Assembly (NCBI GenBank): GCA_963942565.1
Contig: OZ012685.1
Span: 17,989,733 to 18,053,732, forward strand
Length of the DNA: 64,000 bases
From: Maea johnstoni
Taxonomy: Eukaryota; Annelida; Polychaeta; Spionida; Magelonidae
Direction: 5' to 3'
Part shown: positions 1-9,733 of the stretch, piece after piece
Position numbering within the stretch: position 1 is the first letter of the stretch
Layout of the letters: each line of letters starts with the position of its first letter
The notes under the pieces: model-generated
Database searches by the model: none
Told to the model about the DNA's origin: nothing
Seen by the model: the letters and a program-made list of their open reading frames with translations, nothing else
Translations under genes and position numbers: made by a program

Positions 1-840
1 ACATTATTCGCAAGAGTCCTGAAGAGGAGCAAGGTTAATTTCAAGCCCTACACTACTAGCAGCTTTTTCATGTGGTCTTTCCTCATTGGCAGGATTCCTG
101 AAGAGGAGCAAGGTTTATGTCAAGCCCTACACTACTAGCAGCTTTTTCATGTGGTGCTTTCCTCATTGGCAGGATTGCTGGAGAGGGGCAAGGTTAATTT
201 CAAGCCCTACACTACTAGCAGCTTTTTCATGTGGTGCTTTCCCCATTGGCAGGATTGCTGGAGAGGGGCAAGGTTAATTTCAAGCCCTACACTACTAGCA
301 GCTTTTTCATGTGGTGCTTTCCTCATTGGCAGGATTGCTGGAGAGGGGCAAGGTTAATTTCAAGCCCTACACTACTAGCAGCTTTTTCATGTGGTGCTTT
401 CCCCATTGGCAGGATTGCTGGAGAGGGGCAAGGTTTATTTCAAGCCCTACACTGCTAGCAGCTTTTTCATGTGGTGCTTTCCTCATTGGCAGGATTCCTG
501 GAGAGGGAGCAAGGTTTATTTCAAGCCCTACACTGCTAGCAGCTTTGTCTTGTGGTGCTTTCCTCATTGGCAGGATTCCTGGAGAGGGAGCAAGGTTAAT
601 TTCAAGCCCTACACTTCTAGCAGCTTTGTCTTGTGGTGCTTTCCTCATTGGCAGGATTCCTGGAGAGGGAGCAAGGTTAATTTCAAGCCCTACACTTCTA
701 GCAGCTTTTCCATGTGGTGCTTTCCTCATTGGCAGGATCCCTGGAGAGGGGCAAGGTTTATTTCTAGCCCTACACTACTAGCAGCTTTTCCATGTGGTGC
801 TTTCCTCATTGGCAGGATTCCTGGAGAGGGAGCAATATCA
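1..840. repeat. 80-81 bp minisatellite, about 10 copies
   Basis: A head-to-tail array whose unit contains the landmarks AAGCCCTACACT, CATGTGGTGCTTTCC and CATTGGCAGGAT. Early copies are 80 bp, and later ones are 81-82 bp because a G run in GAGAGGG(A)GCAAGG grows by a base or two. The array runs off the left edge of the window. It is open in several frames on both strands only because the unit lacks stops; the frame shifts each time the unit length is not a multiple of three, so I do not read it as coding. The last copy ends near 835 in unrelated sequence. Confidence 0.93.
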
Positions 841-1267
841 CTGCTCTGATAGTGTGGGAGCAGCATGTGGTGGTAGTATCGCACACAGATGGCACCAACT
901 ACTAGTACCAGCTGCTTACTACTCACATCCCTAAGAGACAAAATCACACACACCTTACTGCCCGTCCAATTTCTTGACAACCACCTTTGTGGACACCGAC
1001 AGGCAAACATTTTTATGGACAGGCAAACATTTTTATGAAGATTTTTTTTATTTTGACTTTATGGGGGGTAATTACCTTATCTTTTCCTAACCATTTTCGA
1101 AGTGCTATTATTGACAGGCATTTAAGAATCCCTGCTAAGACCAAGCTGCCAGCAAACTAGTTTCTAGGTAATGACCAAGATGCAGGAATACTAGTAAGCC
1201 TCAAACTACACATTGTTGGCTCTTTAATAGTCAAACTGACATTCAGTTTGTAAAACCATGTATTTAA
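841..1267. other. Non-coding flank, nothing recognised
   Basis: Between the minisatellite and the 3' end of the first receptor gene. It contains a short direct repeat (GACAGGCAAACATTTTTATG, about 998-1037) and otherwise no coding, RNA or repeat signal that I can name. Confidence 0.5.
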
Positions 1268-2281
1268 TTAGCCAATAATAAAACTGTGTGTCAGTGCTTT
1301 NNNNNNNNNNNNNNNNNNNNNNNNNNNNNNNNNNNNNNNNNNNNNNNNNNNNNNNNNNNNNNNNNNNNNNNNNNNNNNNNNNNNNNNNNNNNNNNNNNNN
1401 NNNNNNNNNNNNNNNNNNNNNNNNNNNNNNNNNNNNNNNNNNNNNNNNNNNNNNNNNNNNNNNNNNNNNNNNNNNNNNNNNNNNNNNNNNNNNNNNNNNN
1501 CCAGCTGGTACATGAGCGCCATGGCTACCAGGACAATGAAGCCAGATTTCTGTTTGCTTAATTGTCCAGTTCTGAACCTTTGGCTAATGGCATGGATCTG
1601 GTTGCTTTGATGAAAAGCTATGAAGAATATTCTTCCAGAGAGAAAAGTCATTAAGGTACAGGCTGGTATAGCCACTGCAAAGAAGAGGAAGGCAATATAA
1701 CTACCAGGCAAGGTAAACATTGGCAGGCAATTCTTTGCTGGTAAGTAGTAGCCAGCAGGACGGAGACTAATATTGTTCCATCCAAAGACTGGTAGGAAAC
1801 CAACTAGTGTGCTCAGAGTGCATGTTACAATTGTTCCAATTACTGCTCTCGGTTTTGTGACAATCATTGGGTACCTTAAAGGATGTAAGATAGCTATATA
1901 GCGTTCCACTATTATAGCCAGCAGCATGAGCGCAGATATAATAATAGAGGCTGTTTGTGGACAAATTCTACTGCAAAGGCAGGCAAATTCTCCATGTTTA
2001 TGGATGAGGTCGAAGAGGAAAAAGGAATTTAAGCTTAAGATTCCATCTGAGACTCCTAAGGGCAAGAGAAAGATATTTGTGACCGTTTGTAGTCTCTTGA
2101 AACGTATAATGCTGAGGATGATAAGGAAATTCCCAACAAAACTGGCGAAGGCAGAGAGTCCTGAAACAGGCGGTAGAACTTTCCAAAGGTACACATAACT
2201 TTCGTTGATGCTCTGGCTTTTGTTGAGGATTGTCAGATTGCTTGGCAGCGTAGTCAGGGATATACCTGCATCACCTTCCAT
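1268..2281 (-). CDS. Rhodopsin-class GPCR 1, interrupted by an assembly gap
   Basis: Intronless class A seven-helix receptor, expected in the plasma membrane and coupled to G proteins; ligand unknown. ATG at 2281. The N-terminus has three N-glycosylation sequons (NLT, NKS and NES within the first 28 residues). Helix 1 has the GN motif near residue 50, helix 2 has SDG with the conserved Asp, and helix 3 ends in ERY followed by HPLRY. GWNN lies before loop 2, and helix 5 and the start of helix 6 follow. Then 200 Ns (1301-1500) remove most of helix 6 and helix 7. After the gap the frame resumes as KALTHSFIIG and a TAA stop. This tail aligns with the KKAVKSFF tail of the neighbouring receptor at 4321-5328, so the estimated gap length may be right or nearly so. 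Its closest relative in the window is that neighbour (shared SALMLLA/VERYIAILHPLRYP stretch and GWNN loop). Confidence 0.88.
   Translation of the reverse strand: MEGDAGISLTTLPSNLTILNKSQSINESYVYLWKVLPPVSGLSAFASFVGNFLIILSIIRFKRLQTVTNIFLLPLGVSDGILSLNSFFLFDLIHKHGEFACLCSRICPQTASIIISALMLLAIIVERYIAILHPLRYPMIVTKPRAVIGTIVTCTLSTLVGFLPVFGWNNISLRPAGYYLPAKNCLPMFTLPGSYIAFLFFAVAIPACTLMTFLSGRIFFIAFHQSNQIHAISQRFRTGQLSKQKSGFIVLVAMALMYQLXXXXXXXXXXXXXXXXXXXXXXXXXXXXXXXXXXXXXXXXXXXXXXXXXXXXXXXXXXXXXXXXXXXKALTHSFIIG
1301..1500. other. Assembly gap (200 N)
   Basis: A run of exactly 200 Ns inside the first receptor gene. The round number suggests a scaffolding estimate rather than a measured length. Confidence 0.99.
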
Positions 2282-2479
2282 ATTGATTCTTTAGACACAA
2301 TCAAAATGTATCCAAGCCCTGGGTGAAAAGGATACAGTAATCCTTCGCCCAGTACACTCTTTATGCTGACCTCTGATGTTGCAAGTTTTATGCCAAGTAA
2401 ATAGTTTCAGTTGTGTGATTAGCAAATGTTTGCATTTAAAAGAAAAACGTTTAATGCCTTAGTCAATCTGTGAAATCTT

Positions 2480-2815
2480 GCCATGTCTTTGATTGTCAGA
2501 GATGCTTGGCTCTAGGGATTCAAAATTTCCTCCCGTGTCATTGACTTAAGTGTCATTGTAGCCGATGCTTGGCTCTACTACAGATTTTACAATATGAGTT
2601 ATAACTTTCATCTCATAGTTGGTGATGCTTTGCTCCAGGAATTCTAAATATCCTCCTATTTCATTGACTTCGGTCGTATTGTTGCTGATGTATTGCTATT
2701 GAGGTTTTTGATATCCTCCTATGTCACAGACTTAGGTCTATTTGTCATGGATGATCTGCTTATCAGATTTCAAATATCCTGCTGTGCCATAGACTGCGGT
2801 CTCCAGGGCTCAACA
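2480..2815. repeat. Degenerate tandem repeat, about 75-90 bp unit
   Basis: About five diverged copies recognised by the recurring words GATGCTTGGCTC, TATCCTCCTATGTCA and GACTTAGGTC. The array lies 200 bp upstream of the ATG of the first receptor (minus strand), so it could be in its 5' flank. It is heavily decayed, and no coding reading is supported. Confidence 0.6.
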
Positions 2816-2959
2816 TTAAGAAAAAACTTCATAAGCCCAGCAGGGCTAGTTACCGAAACTTTTACTAGCCCTGAAATACTTTTACTAGCCCTGATATTAA
2901 TAACAACTCTTTTCAAATAGTGACCTCTGTTGATCTTAAAGCCTCTATTGATAACATGA

Positions 2960-3525
2960 AAAGAATACAGAATGAAATGATGTAGTGCAGCACTATAAGC
3001 TCTACCTAGGAAGAATGGATGGTCCTTTTGTATGTCACTCCAGTTTTATAGGTATCCCGCGACTCTATAAAGACTGCACTAATTATGCTTATTTTCTGAG
3101 GTACTTTTGGTGTACGGTAAAGGTCCTCATCATTGACTGAAATGATGTAGTGCAGCACTATAAGCTCTACCTAGGAAGAATGTAACCTTTGTTTTTGGGG
3201 GGGGGGGGGCTGATCGCAGCACCCATGGGATGTCTTATTTGCTCAGCATAAAGGTTCTACATTGGTTATGCCTGCTTTCTGAGGTACACTCTGGCATACA
3301 GTAAAGGTCTCCATCATCAACTAAAATGACGTAGTGCAGCAAGGGCTTTGTTTTGGGGCTCGTTGGAGCACCCAGGGGATTGTTATGTATTTGCTCGGCG
3401 TAAAGTTCTTTCAAATTGGCAATACAACAGAGAAGCGGGGTGTTTTGTCGAAAGTATGCAATATTGCCGCTCTCAAAACAAGCAATAAGCTCCTGTACTG
3501 CAGCCATTGATTACTGCATGGCTAT
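2960..3525. repeat. Low-copy duplicated segment with an 89-codon minus-strand ORF
   Basis: Two near-identical 40-bp blocks (about 2975-3016 and 3138-3180, both containing GATGTAGTGCAGCACTATAAG) and a third diverged relative near 3300-3350 show a segment repeated two to three times. The third copy is open on the minus strand from 3507 to 3235 (begins MAAVQELIACFESGN, includes LHYVILVDDGDLYC, ends LSK). I do not recognise the protein. It could be a leftover exon of a duplicated gene or a chance ORF. A poly-G run sits at 3200-3209. Confidence 0.35.
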
Positions 3526-3594
3526 TCATCACATGTACATTTATTTAATATGGTATTGGTAGTGGACACTCTGACTTGACCCTGTGTTTGTCGT

Positions 3595-3915
3595 CATTAT
3601 GCCGAAACTTGGTCAAAAATATCTCTCTAACAAAAGCAAAATATAGAAAAAGGAGAACTATTCATCTACTACTCTCCTTGAAATATCTTCTTTTTTTTTG
3701 CATTTCATTTGCAAATCTCTTATATATCTCTCTAACCAAAAGCAAAATATAGAAAAAGGAGAATTGTTCATCTACAACTCTCCTTCGAATATCTTTTTTT
3801 GCGTTTGCATTTACAAAGATACATGCATGCATGCTTTATTATTAAGTTCTATTCAAAAGTATGACAGGTCCAGACGATACTGGTCAAGTAGATCTCAAGG
3901 CAAGTCAAGCATCAT
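3595..3915. repeat. TTAA-A family copy with an internal duplication
   Basis: Matches the dispersed TTAA-A repeat seen elsewhere in the window (words ATATCTCTCTAAC, AAAAGGAGAA, CTCTCCTT and ATGACAGGTCCAGACGA). The first half is present twice in tandem (about 3620-3715 and 3720-3815). The TTAACCC ends are eroded. From 3916 to 4320 I see nothing recognisable. Confidence 0.6.
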
Positions 3916-4320
3916 ATCATAAAGAGGACAAAACAGGCAGGCTGAGCATAGATTGTTGATATTGGCTATCGTAAATTCTTGGAATTTAAGACCACCATAG
4001 GAACTTGGGCTATTAAAGGTATTTTGCAAAATAATCATTGGGAAATCTGGGCCACCCTGGATCAATTGCCAGAAGCTATTTCAAACAACGTTAACCACCC
4101 CTAACAAGTTTTTATTCAAAAAAATCCCTACCCTAAAATGTTCAGCCCTCCCAACTCCCAATCAACGTAAAACATGCATAAAACACACATTTTTGGCCAA
4201 AAAAATAATGAAAAAAAAGATTTACCGACCTACCTACCCTATTTTTTTTCAGACCGTTACAGGAAACAAATAATTTCTTTTTTTAGGCCTGATACAAGCT
4301 CATGCATTGCCCCCAATGTT

Positions 4321-5328
4321 CTAGCGTGGCTTAAAACAAGGGAAAAAGGACTTCACAGCTTTTTTCATTGGCCCATTACCCAAACAGTACATCCATGGGT
4401 TGATGGCACTATTGAAAGCTGCTAAGCAATAGCTGAGGAATATCGGTATTTCGCCCACAAGATCGTCCTCCACATAGTATACCTCTTTGGTGAAGAAGCG
4501 ATAGTTAATTGCATGCATTACACTTGCAGGTAAAATAGCAGCCTGGTAGAAGACTACCATAGCAACCAAAACAAAGAAACCTGATTTGAGTTTGGCACTT
4601 TGATCTCTTTGACGGCTGTTTTGTGTGTTGACATTGAGGACTTGGATCTGGTTGCGTTGTCGATAAGCAGTGAGGAGAATCCTGCAGCTTAGAATTGTCA
4701 TGGTGACGCAAGTCGGTAGGGCGATAGCACAGATCAATGCATAGTAACTGGCAGGCAGAACGACTATTGGTATACAGTGCAGGGAAGGCAGTGTGTAACC
4801 AGGAGGCCTATGGTCAATATTGTTCCATCCAAAAATTGGTAAAAACCCTACCAATATGGAAAAGGCACTAGCCGCAACCGTCCCAATGATGGTTCTCTGC
4901 TTTGTGACTATCGTAGGATACCTTAGCGGGTGCAAGATAGCTATGTAGCGTTCGACGCTCACCGCTAACAGCATGAGCCCAGATAGTATCACAGAGGTAG
5001 TTACTGGGCCCTGAACGATTCCTAGGCATGCAAGTTCTCTATTTTCACGAATTTCATCGTTAAGGCTGACGATAACTGCAATACTAAGACCCAATACTCC
5101 ATCTGAGACGCCTAGTGCAAACAGAAATATATTTGTGCTGGTTTGCAGTCTCTTGTAACGTAGTATGCTGATAATGATGAGCAAATTGCCAAGAACACAG
5201 GAAAATAGAGTGAGCGCTCCAACAGCCAATATGATATTTGTAAACTGCAGGAAACTTTTTTCTCCGATCAGTGTCATAGTATGGGTGCTCGATGGCAATA
5301 TCTGTGAGGTACTTGTATCGGCCTCCAT
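4321..5328 (-). CDS. Rhodopsin-class GPCR 2 (MECA-like)
   Basis: Intronless class A receptor of 335 residues, taken from the ATG at 5328 (MEADTSTSQIL). The open frame runs further 5' to 5409 but has no other ATG. Helix 1 has LGNLL, helix 2 has GVSDGVL with the conserved Asp, and the helix 3 start has the disulphide Cys in ELACLG. VERYIAILHPLRYP ends helix 3. GWNN and a second Cys lie in loop 2. A short third loop follows, then helix 7 with NSAINPWMY and a tail GNGPMKKAVKSFF with Cys close behind (possible palmitoylation). Helix 6 reads VFYQAAILP, with no CWxP tryptophan. There are no N-glycosylation sequons in the short N-terminus. It pairs with the gapped receptor at 1268-2281. The GWNN and PLRY motifs resemble adenosine receptors, but orthology is not claimed. 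Ligand unknown. Confidence 0.93.
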   Translation of the reverse strand: MEADTSTSQILPSSTHTMTLIGEKSFLQFTNIILAVGALTLFSCVLGNLLIIISILRYKRLQTSTNIFLFALGVSDGVLGLSIAVIVSLNDEIRENRELACLGIVQGPVTTSVILSGLMLLAVSVERYIAILHPLRYPTIVTKQRTIIGTVAASAFSILVGFLPIFGWNNIDHRPPGYTLPSLHCIPIVVLPASYYALICAIALPTCVTMTILSCRILLTAYRQRNQIQVLNVNTQNSRQRDQSAKLKSGFFVLVAMVVFYQAAILPASVMHAINYRFFTKEVYYVEDDLVGEIPIFLSYCLAAFNSAINPWMYCLGNGPMKKAVKSFFPCFKPR

Positions 5329-5420
5329 CTTGATTCCTCTAGTTCTGCAAATGTCTTCTATACCTTTCCAGTCAATATGGACTATTGTGACAATAACAAA
5401 TGGTTCCAAATCTTTTAAAA

Positions 5421-6010
5421 GTTTGCAAATGGGGTTCCAAAAAACTTGTAATTGGTGATATAGCTTCTAGATAGAAGTGAATGGTACTCCGTGGCCTAGT
5501 GGTTTATTGCCATGCTCTCAAGCATACAATCCTTGAGTTCTGCAAATGAGGTTCCGAAAACTTGTAATTGGTGATATAGCTTCTATATAGAAGTGAATGG
5601 TACTCCGTGGCCTAGTGGTATATTGCCATGCTCTCAAGCATACAATCCTTGAGTTCTGCAAATGAGGTTCCGAAAACTTGTAATTGGTGATATAGCTTCT
5701 ATATAGAAGTGAATGGTACTCAGTGGCCTAGTGGTATATTGCCATGCTCTCAAGCATACAATCCTTGAGTTCTGCAAATGAGATTCCGAAAACTTGTAAT
5801 GGATTATTCGGCTTTCCAGATAGCAGTGAATGGTCCTATGAGGCCTAGTGGTAAGTGCCAGGCTCCAAAGCATACAATCTGTGAGTTTGGCAAATGGGCA
5901 TCTGAAAACATGAATTTGATGATATGTCCTCTAGATAGCAGTGAATGGTCCTCCGAGAACTAAGGGTAGATGCCAGGCTCCCAAGCATATAATCCTGGAT
6001 TTGGAGCTCA
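5421..6010. repeat. 116-bp tandem array directly upstream of GPCR 2
   Basis: ACTTGTAAT recurs at 5444, 5560, 5676 and 5792, exactly 116 bp apart, with a fifth, more diverged copy to about 6010. Each unit contains TGGCCTAGTGGT, which fits the tRNA/SINE A-box pattern, followed about 35-45 bases later by a weak GAGTTCTGCAA that could be a worn B box. A tRNA-derived SINE caught in a tandem array is possible, but the B box is poor. The first unit begins about 90 bp upstream of the receptor ATG, so part of the array may be transcribed as its 5' leader. Confidence 0.75.
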
Positions 6011-6212
6011 ACCAGATTTCTGGTAACAGGTTGGCAAAGTTGCTTTGTGTGACATTTTGAAGGCCTGTCTAAGGTAGATATAAAACTGCAAACTTCTTAT
6101 GCCAGAATTAAGGCAGTGTATGCTATGATCAACACAACGATTTACAATGCATAGCCATTCAGAACAGTCTTTGTATTTGACTTACAGACACCATTACCTC
6201 ACTTGGTAATTT

Positions 6213-6448
6213 TTAACCCCTTGATGCCTTGAGATCTAATTAATGAGTGTCGCCTGGACCTGTCATACTTTTAGAAATTACTTAGGAATGTTATGACCTA
6301 TGAATTTGAAAAATGTATAAGGGAGAGTTGTAGATGAAACTCTGATGAACAATTCTCTCTCAATTATTTTTCTAAATATTGCTTCAGTTAGCGAGATATC
6401 ACCGAAATAGTCAGGCGGTTTTGGCTCCTGCAGTCATGAGCAGGTTAA
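6213..6448 (-). mobile_element. TTAA-A MITE (piggyBac-like ends)
   Basis: A 236-bp copy with TTAACCCC at the left and GGTTAA at the right. The body contains the family words CTGGACCTGTCATACTTTTA, AGAACAATTCT-like sequence and TCAGGCGGTTTTGGC. It lies in reverse orientation relative to the copies at 52396 and 60499. TTAA at both ends followed by CC/CCC fits the piggyBac superfamily (TTAA target duplication, CCC termini). There is no coding capacity. A second worn copy spans about 6741-6975. Confidence 0.65.
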
Positions 6449-6982
6449 TGCTGGTGTTCTGTTCCTACATTTGTGGGCAGAAACTTTGATGATGAAACTG
6501 ATTTTTGAGTTCAGCACACCGGTTAATTGTGACAAAGGATTTGGTTGTCAAAGGATGTCATTATATTGATCAAATGGGTATGTAATATTTAACTGCCTTT
6601 AAAGCCAGTTTGTAAGTAGTTATATACATGATTGCACTCAGTTGTGCATGATACAGGAAAGCAGAAATGCCCGCAGAAGGTGGATCAATTAAAGTTCCTG
6701 TGAAATATAGTTCTTAGCGGAAAGTATACACAATAAGTCATTGATCCATCAATGTTCACAGCAGCCAAACGGGGCCTAACAATTTTGATGAAATCTGTCA
6801 AGCAAAAACAAAGTATCGAAAATATTTGGAGGAGAAATATTGATAAAGACACTACCAACAAACTTTCTTCAGATATTTTCTAAAATCATTTTATTTTGTT
6901 CTTAAGTTTTTCTCGTAAATATTTTAGATTTAGACCTAGAAGAACTTCTAAGCATAAATGAAATGAGTGATTTCTTCAGGAG

Positions 6983-7667
6983 TAGGGTTGGATATTGTTA
7001 AGAGGTGTTGGTACTGGAATCATTTCAAAAAGTACTGCACTTTCGTTTCTCCCTTAGTGAACTTGAATTGTCGCACATTCCCTTAATAACTTATCATCAG
7101 TATGTTTTTGTATCATTAACTCATTTGTGGCCGTGCCACCCAAATTCGTCCCGACTATTTTTGCAATATCTTGGTGACCAAAGTATTCAGAAAGTTTTTC
7201 AAGCCGAAATATTGATGAAAACTACACCAAAAACTCCTTCAATTGTGAATTTATGCATAATGTTAAAGTTGTCATCCGCAGAATCTTAGGTCCAGACACT
7301 ACTTTTCAAAGAGCCCTCCAGGCATCTAGGGTCAGTATCAAAAACAATTTATTAGAATAGTGAAGGTGCATGTAGATTATATTTAGGGATGGAGACCTCT
7401 AAGAACAAAACTGTACGGTACGGTATCGGTACAAATGAAACCGTGCAGTATTTTACGGGTACTTTATTGCAACTCAACCGAGTCACTTGTTATTTTACAA
7501 TTACCATATATATTTTGTTGTCAATAGTCATGTTTAGGATCCTGGACAATTCCTAATATATGATAGTTTCACAGTGGTTAGTATCATTAAGAATACCTTT
7601 AAGCAATAAAATGATGCGATACAGTACTTTTTGAAATGATACCATTACTGGTACCGCTGGTATCCTA
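6983..7667. mobile_element. Degraded TIR element, hAT-like
   Basis: The left end (TAGGGTTGG...GTACTGGAATCATTTCAA) is mirrored at the right end (TTGAAATGATACCATTACTG...TATCCTA), giving roughly 50 bp of imperfect terminal inverted repeat around the shared AATCATTTCAAAAAGTACTG core. The interior has GGTACGGTATCGGTAC words also found in the MITE at 61421-61890. I could not find a convincing target duplication, so the boundaries are approximate. A second start-like TTAGGGATGGAG at 7386 hints at a nested or duplicated end. There is no coding capacity. Confidence 0.4.
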
Positions 7668-7907
7668 TCTTTATTATTCTGCCTACTCAGTATGAGCCTT
7701 CATATGCCTATAGTATGGTTCACACTCCGTTACTGCTACTGCTGCTGCAGAGGTGGTCGCTATGGACACATGGCATGTTTATTGCCCCAGGACAACAGCT
7801 ACCTTGTTTACCTCAGTCTCGAGTGTCTACACAATCATGATAGGCAAATAATGGCGGTGTTCTGAGAGCAGGACGCAGAACTGGTACATGGAGGTTGTAA
7901 GGTGCAC

Positions 7908-7926
7908 CCTGACACACACACATGCA

Positions 7927-7982
<56 letters not shown>

Positions 7983-8005
7983 TACACACGTTTATCTGTG
8001 TGTAC

Positions 8006-8049
<44 letters not shown>

Positions 8050-8115
8050 TTATTTATTTATTTACTCATACACACATATGCACACCCACACACACACACA
8101 CACTTTCTCACAAAC
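7908..8115. repeat. (CA)n, (TA)n and (TTTA)n microsatellites
   Basis: About 50 bp of CA at 7927-7978, TA at 8009-8040, TTTA steps, then more CA. The open frames across it are simple-repeat artefacts. It abuts the hAT-M2 copy that begins near 8130. Confidence 0.95.
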
Positions 8116-8129
8116 ACACATATTTAACA

Positions 8130-9185
8130 GCCTATTCAGTCAAAAAGGGCAATTTACTCTTCAGTCATGTCTTAGAGGATTGTCTGTTAGGAAAGTATTT
8201 GGTTATCACCTCTAAAAAGTCCTACTGTAGAACACGAAATTCACGCATGTCCCAAGTTTAGCGAATTGGGGAGTTTTGCATCATAGCGTATCTTTATATT
8301 AGCGCCTCTTTACCATAGCCGCCGCCGCTGACAGCGCCATCTGTTGCAAAAAAGACGAACCAATTTGAGCAGAGAATGCTTGCTCAGCAGCAGTTTGATT
8401 GAGCATTCTCTCAAAAGAGGGCGCCCGTATTTACAAAGGGTTAAACCAGGAACTATTTATTTCAAATAAATAGTTCCTGGTTAAACAAAGGAAGTTAAAC
8501 AAAGGAAATGGGGCTATGAACCCTATCCATGGTGGCACAACAAAGGGGCCATATCAGGTTGTAGTAAGTAATTTTTGGGAAATAAACAATTAAAACAGAT
8601 CACAATGATTTTCTTTGCTATTTTAACATGTCTTTTGCTTCCTAAGGCCAGAAAAACACAAAAAAAGAATGGTTCAAGAAGGGCTTTATGTTTGTACTAG
8701 TGGCGCCATCTAGCGGTCACCACAAAAACGAAAATGGCGTCTCCTGAAAGTGTGTCAAATGCCTGTGCTAAAGGCATGCTAAAGGTGCCATTTGTTGTTG
8801 TTTTTTGGTTTTAAAATGGAATGTTTATTAATTCAATGGAATCATGAGCTATTCCACAAGCCCAGAAACCGATTTTGAAAAAGGGATTCAGCAGGGCTAC
8901 CTATCTTTTATCAGATTTACTAGTGGCGCTATCTAGCGGCCACCACTAAAACAAAAATTGACGTCAGCGCCACCAGTGGCTAAAAAAAAAGACAAAAGTA
9001 CAGCGTTTTTATATATAGCAAAGCGGCACCAGACGCTATGTACGCTATATATAAACACACGCCGAAATTTCGTGTTCTACAGTAATTAAAACATTTTCAA
9101 GGAATTTTTTGCCTGTCCAATAAGATAGTTTTCAAAAAACTGCATGTCCAAAAGATGGACTAAATGGGTCTTGGCTAAGTCCCTG
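8130..9185. mobile_element. hAT-M2 copy split by the TA-flanked MITE
   Basis: The left piece (about 8130-8222, TCAAAAAGGGCAATTTAC...) and right piece (about 9085-9185, TTTTGCCTGTCCAATAAG... ending TTGGCTAAGTCCCTG) join across the inserted MITE to give the same order of words as the uninterrupted copies near 55238-55490 and 63320-63505. The end TTAGCCAAGACCC, read in reverse, matches the CAGGGTCTTAGCCAG terminus shared with hAT-M1. Non-coding. Confidence 0.6.
8225..9082. mobile_element. 858-bp MITE with TA target duplication
   Basis: Terminal inverted repeat CTGTAGAACACGAAATT at 8225, mirrored by AATTTCGTGTTCTACAG ending at 9082, with TA directly outside both ends. TA duplication suggests a Tc1/mariner-type mobiliser, though the TIR alone does not fix the family. 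Inside are a near-perfect hairpin (8446-8480) and two copies of TGGCGCCATCTAGCGG (with a one-base change) in the right half. There is no coding capacity. From 9186 to 9620 nothing is recognised. Confidence 0.75.
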
Positions 9186-9619
9186 ATACCTGAGGGAGTC
9201 ATGTCAAGAGGAGTCATAACTTAATTAGCTCTTTGATTTATCAGGGGCCAATCAAGACTGACACCCATGTCACCCATACCAGCAGCATGCAAAGTCCTTG
9301 GGGTATTTATTAAGCAGCCAAATTTTCTACCTTTTCTTTATACATTAGTCTAGATTTCTAGGCTGTCATATGTATTTTTTCAGTCTTGTTTTTTTCTGTT
9401 ACCAGGCACCCAAATAGTCTAGGTAGCCATAGTGGTGAATTTAGTTTACACTTAACTCACCAGGGGAATAGAGGATTCAGTTTGGTGTACACAGAAGGGA
9501 ATGTCAACTTTTTAGGAAAAGGGAGTAGTCTAGTTATTCTCGCACATTCATGTACCTAGAATTCAGAGTAAAACTGAAGATGAGGAAATCAGGACAACTA
9601 CTAGAGAAAGCTTTTTAAC

Positions 9620-9733
9620 CAGTCCATGCCTGTAGCTGCCAAAACCGTCTGACCATTTTCATAATAATAATAAGAAACAAAAATACAACTCTCGTTAAAA
9701 TATTTCTCTGTTTTTTTTTATAAAATTCCATTT
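9620..9733 (+). mobile_element. Left half of a TTAA-A copy interrupted by the giant inverted-repeat element
   Basis: AACCAGTCCATGCCTGTAGC and the following words match the first half of the TTAA-A family. The second half (ATTACAGATCCAGACAAG...) resumes at 20501, immediately after the giant element. The TTAA-A copy is therefore older than the 10.8 kb insertion. Confidence 0.7.

Noticed and set aside
311-781. 156- and 152-codon ORFs in the 80-bp minisatellite
   Set aside because: Overlapping open frames on both strands come from a stop-poor repeat unit. Unit length is not a multiple of three in the first half, and there is no protein signature.
5329-5409. 27-codon N-terminal extension of GPCR 2
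   Set aside because: The extended frame would begin at TTG. The first ATG is at 5328 and gives a normal receptor N-terminus.
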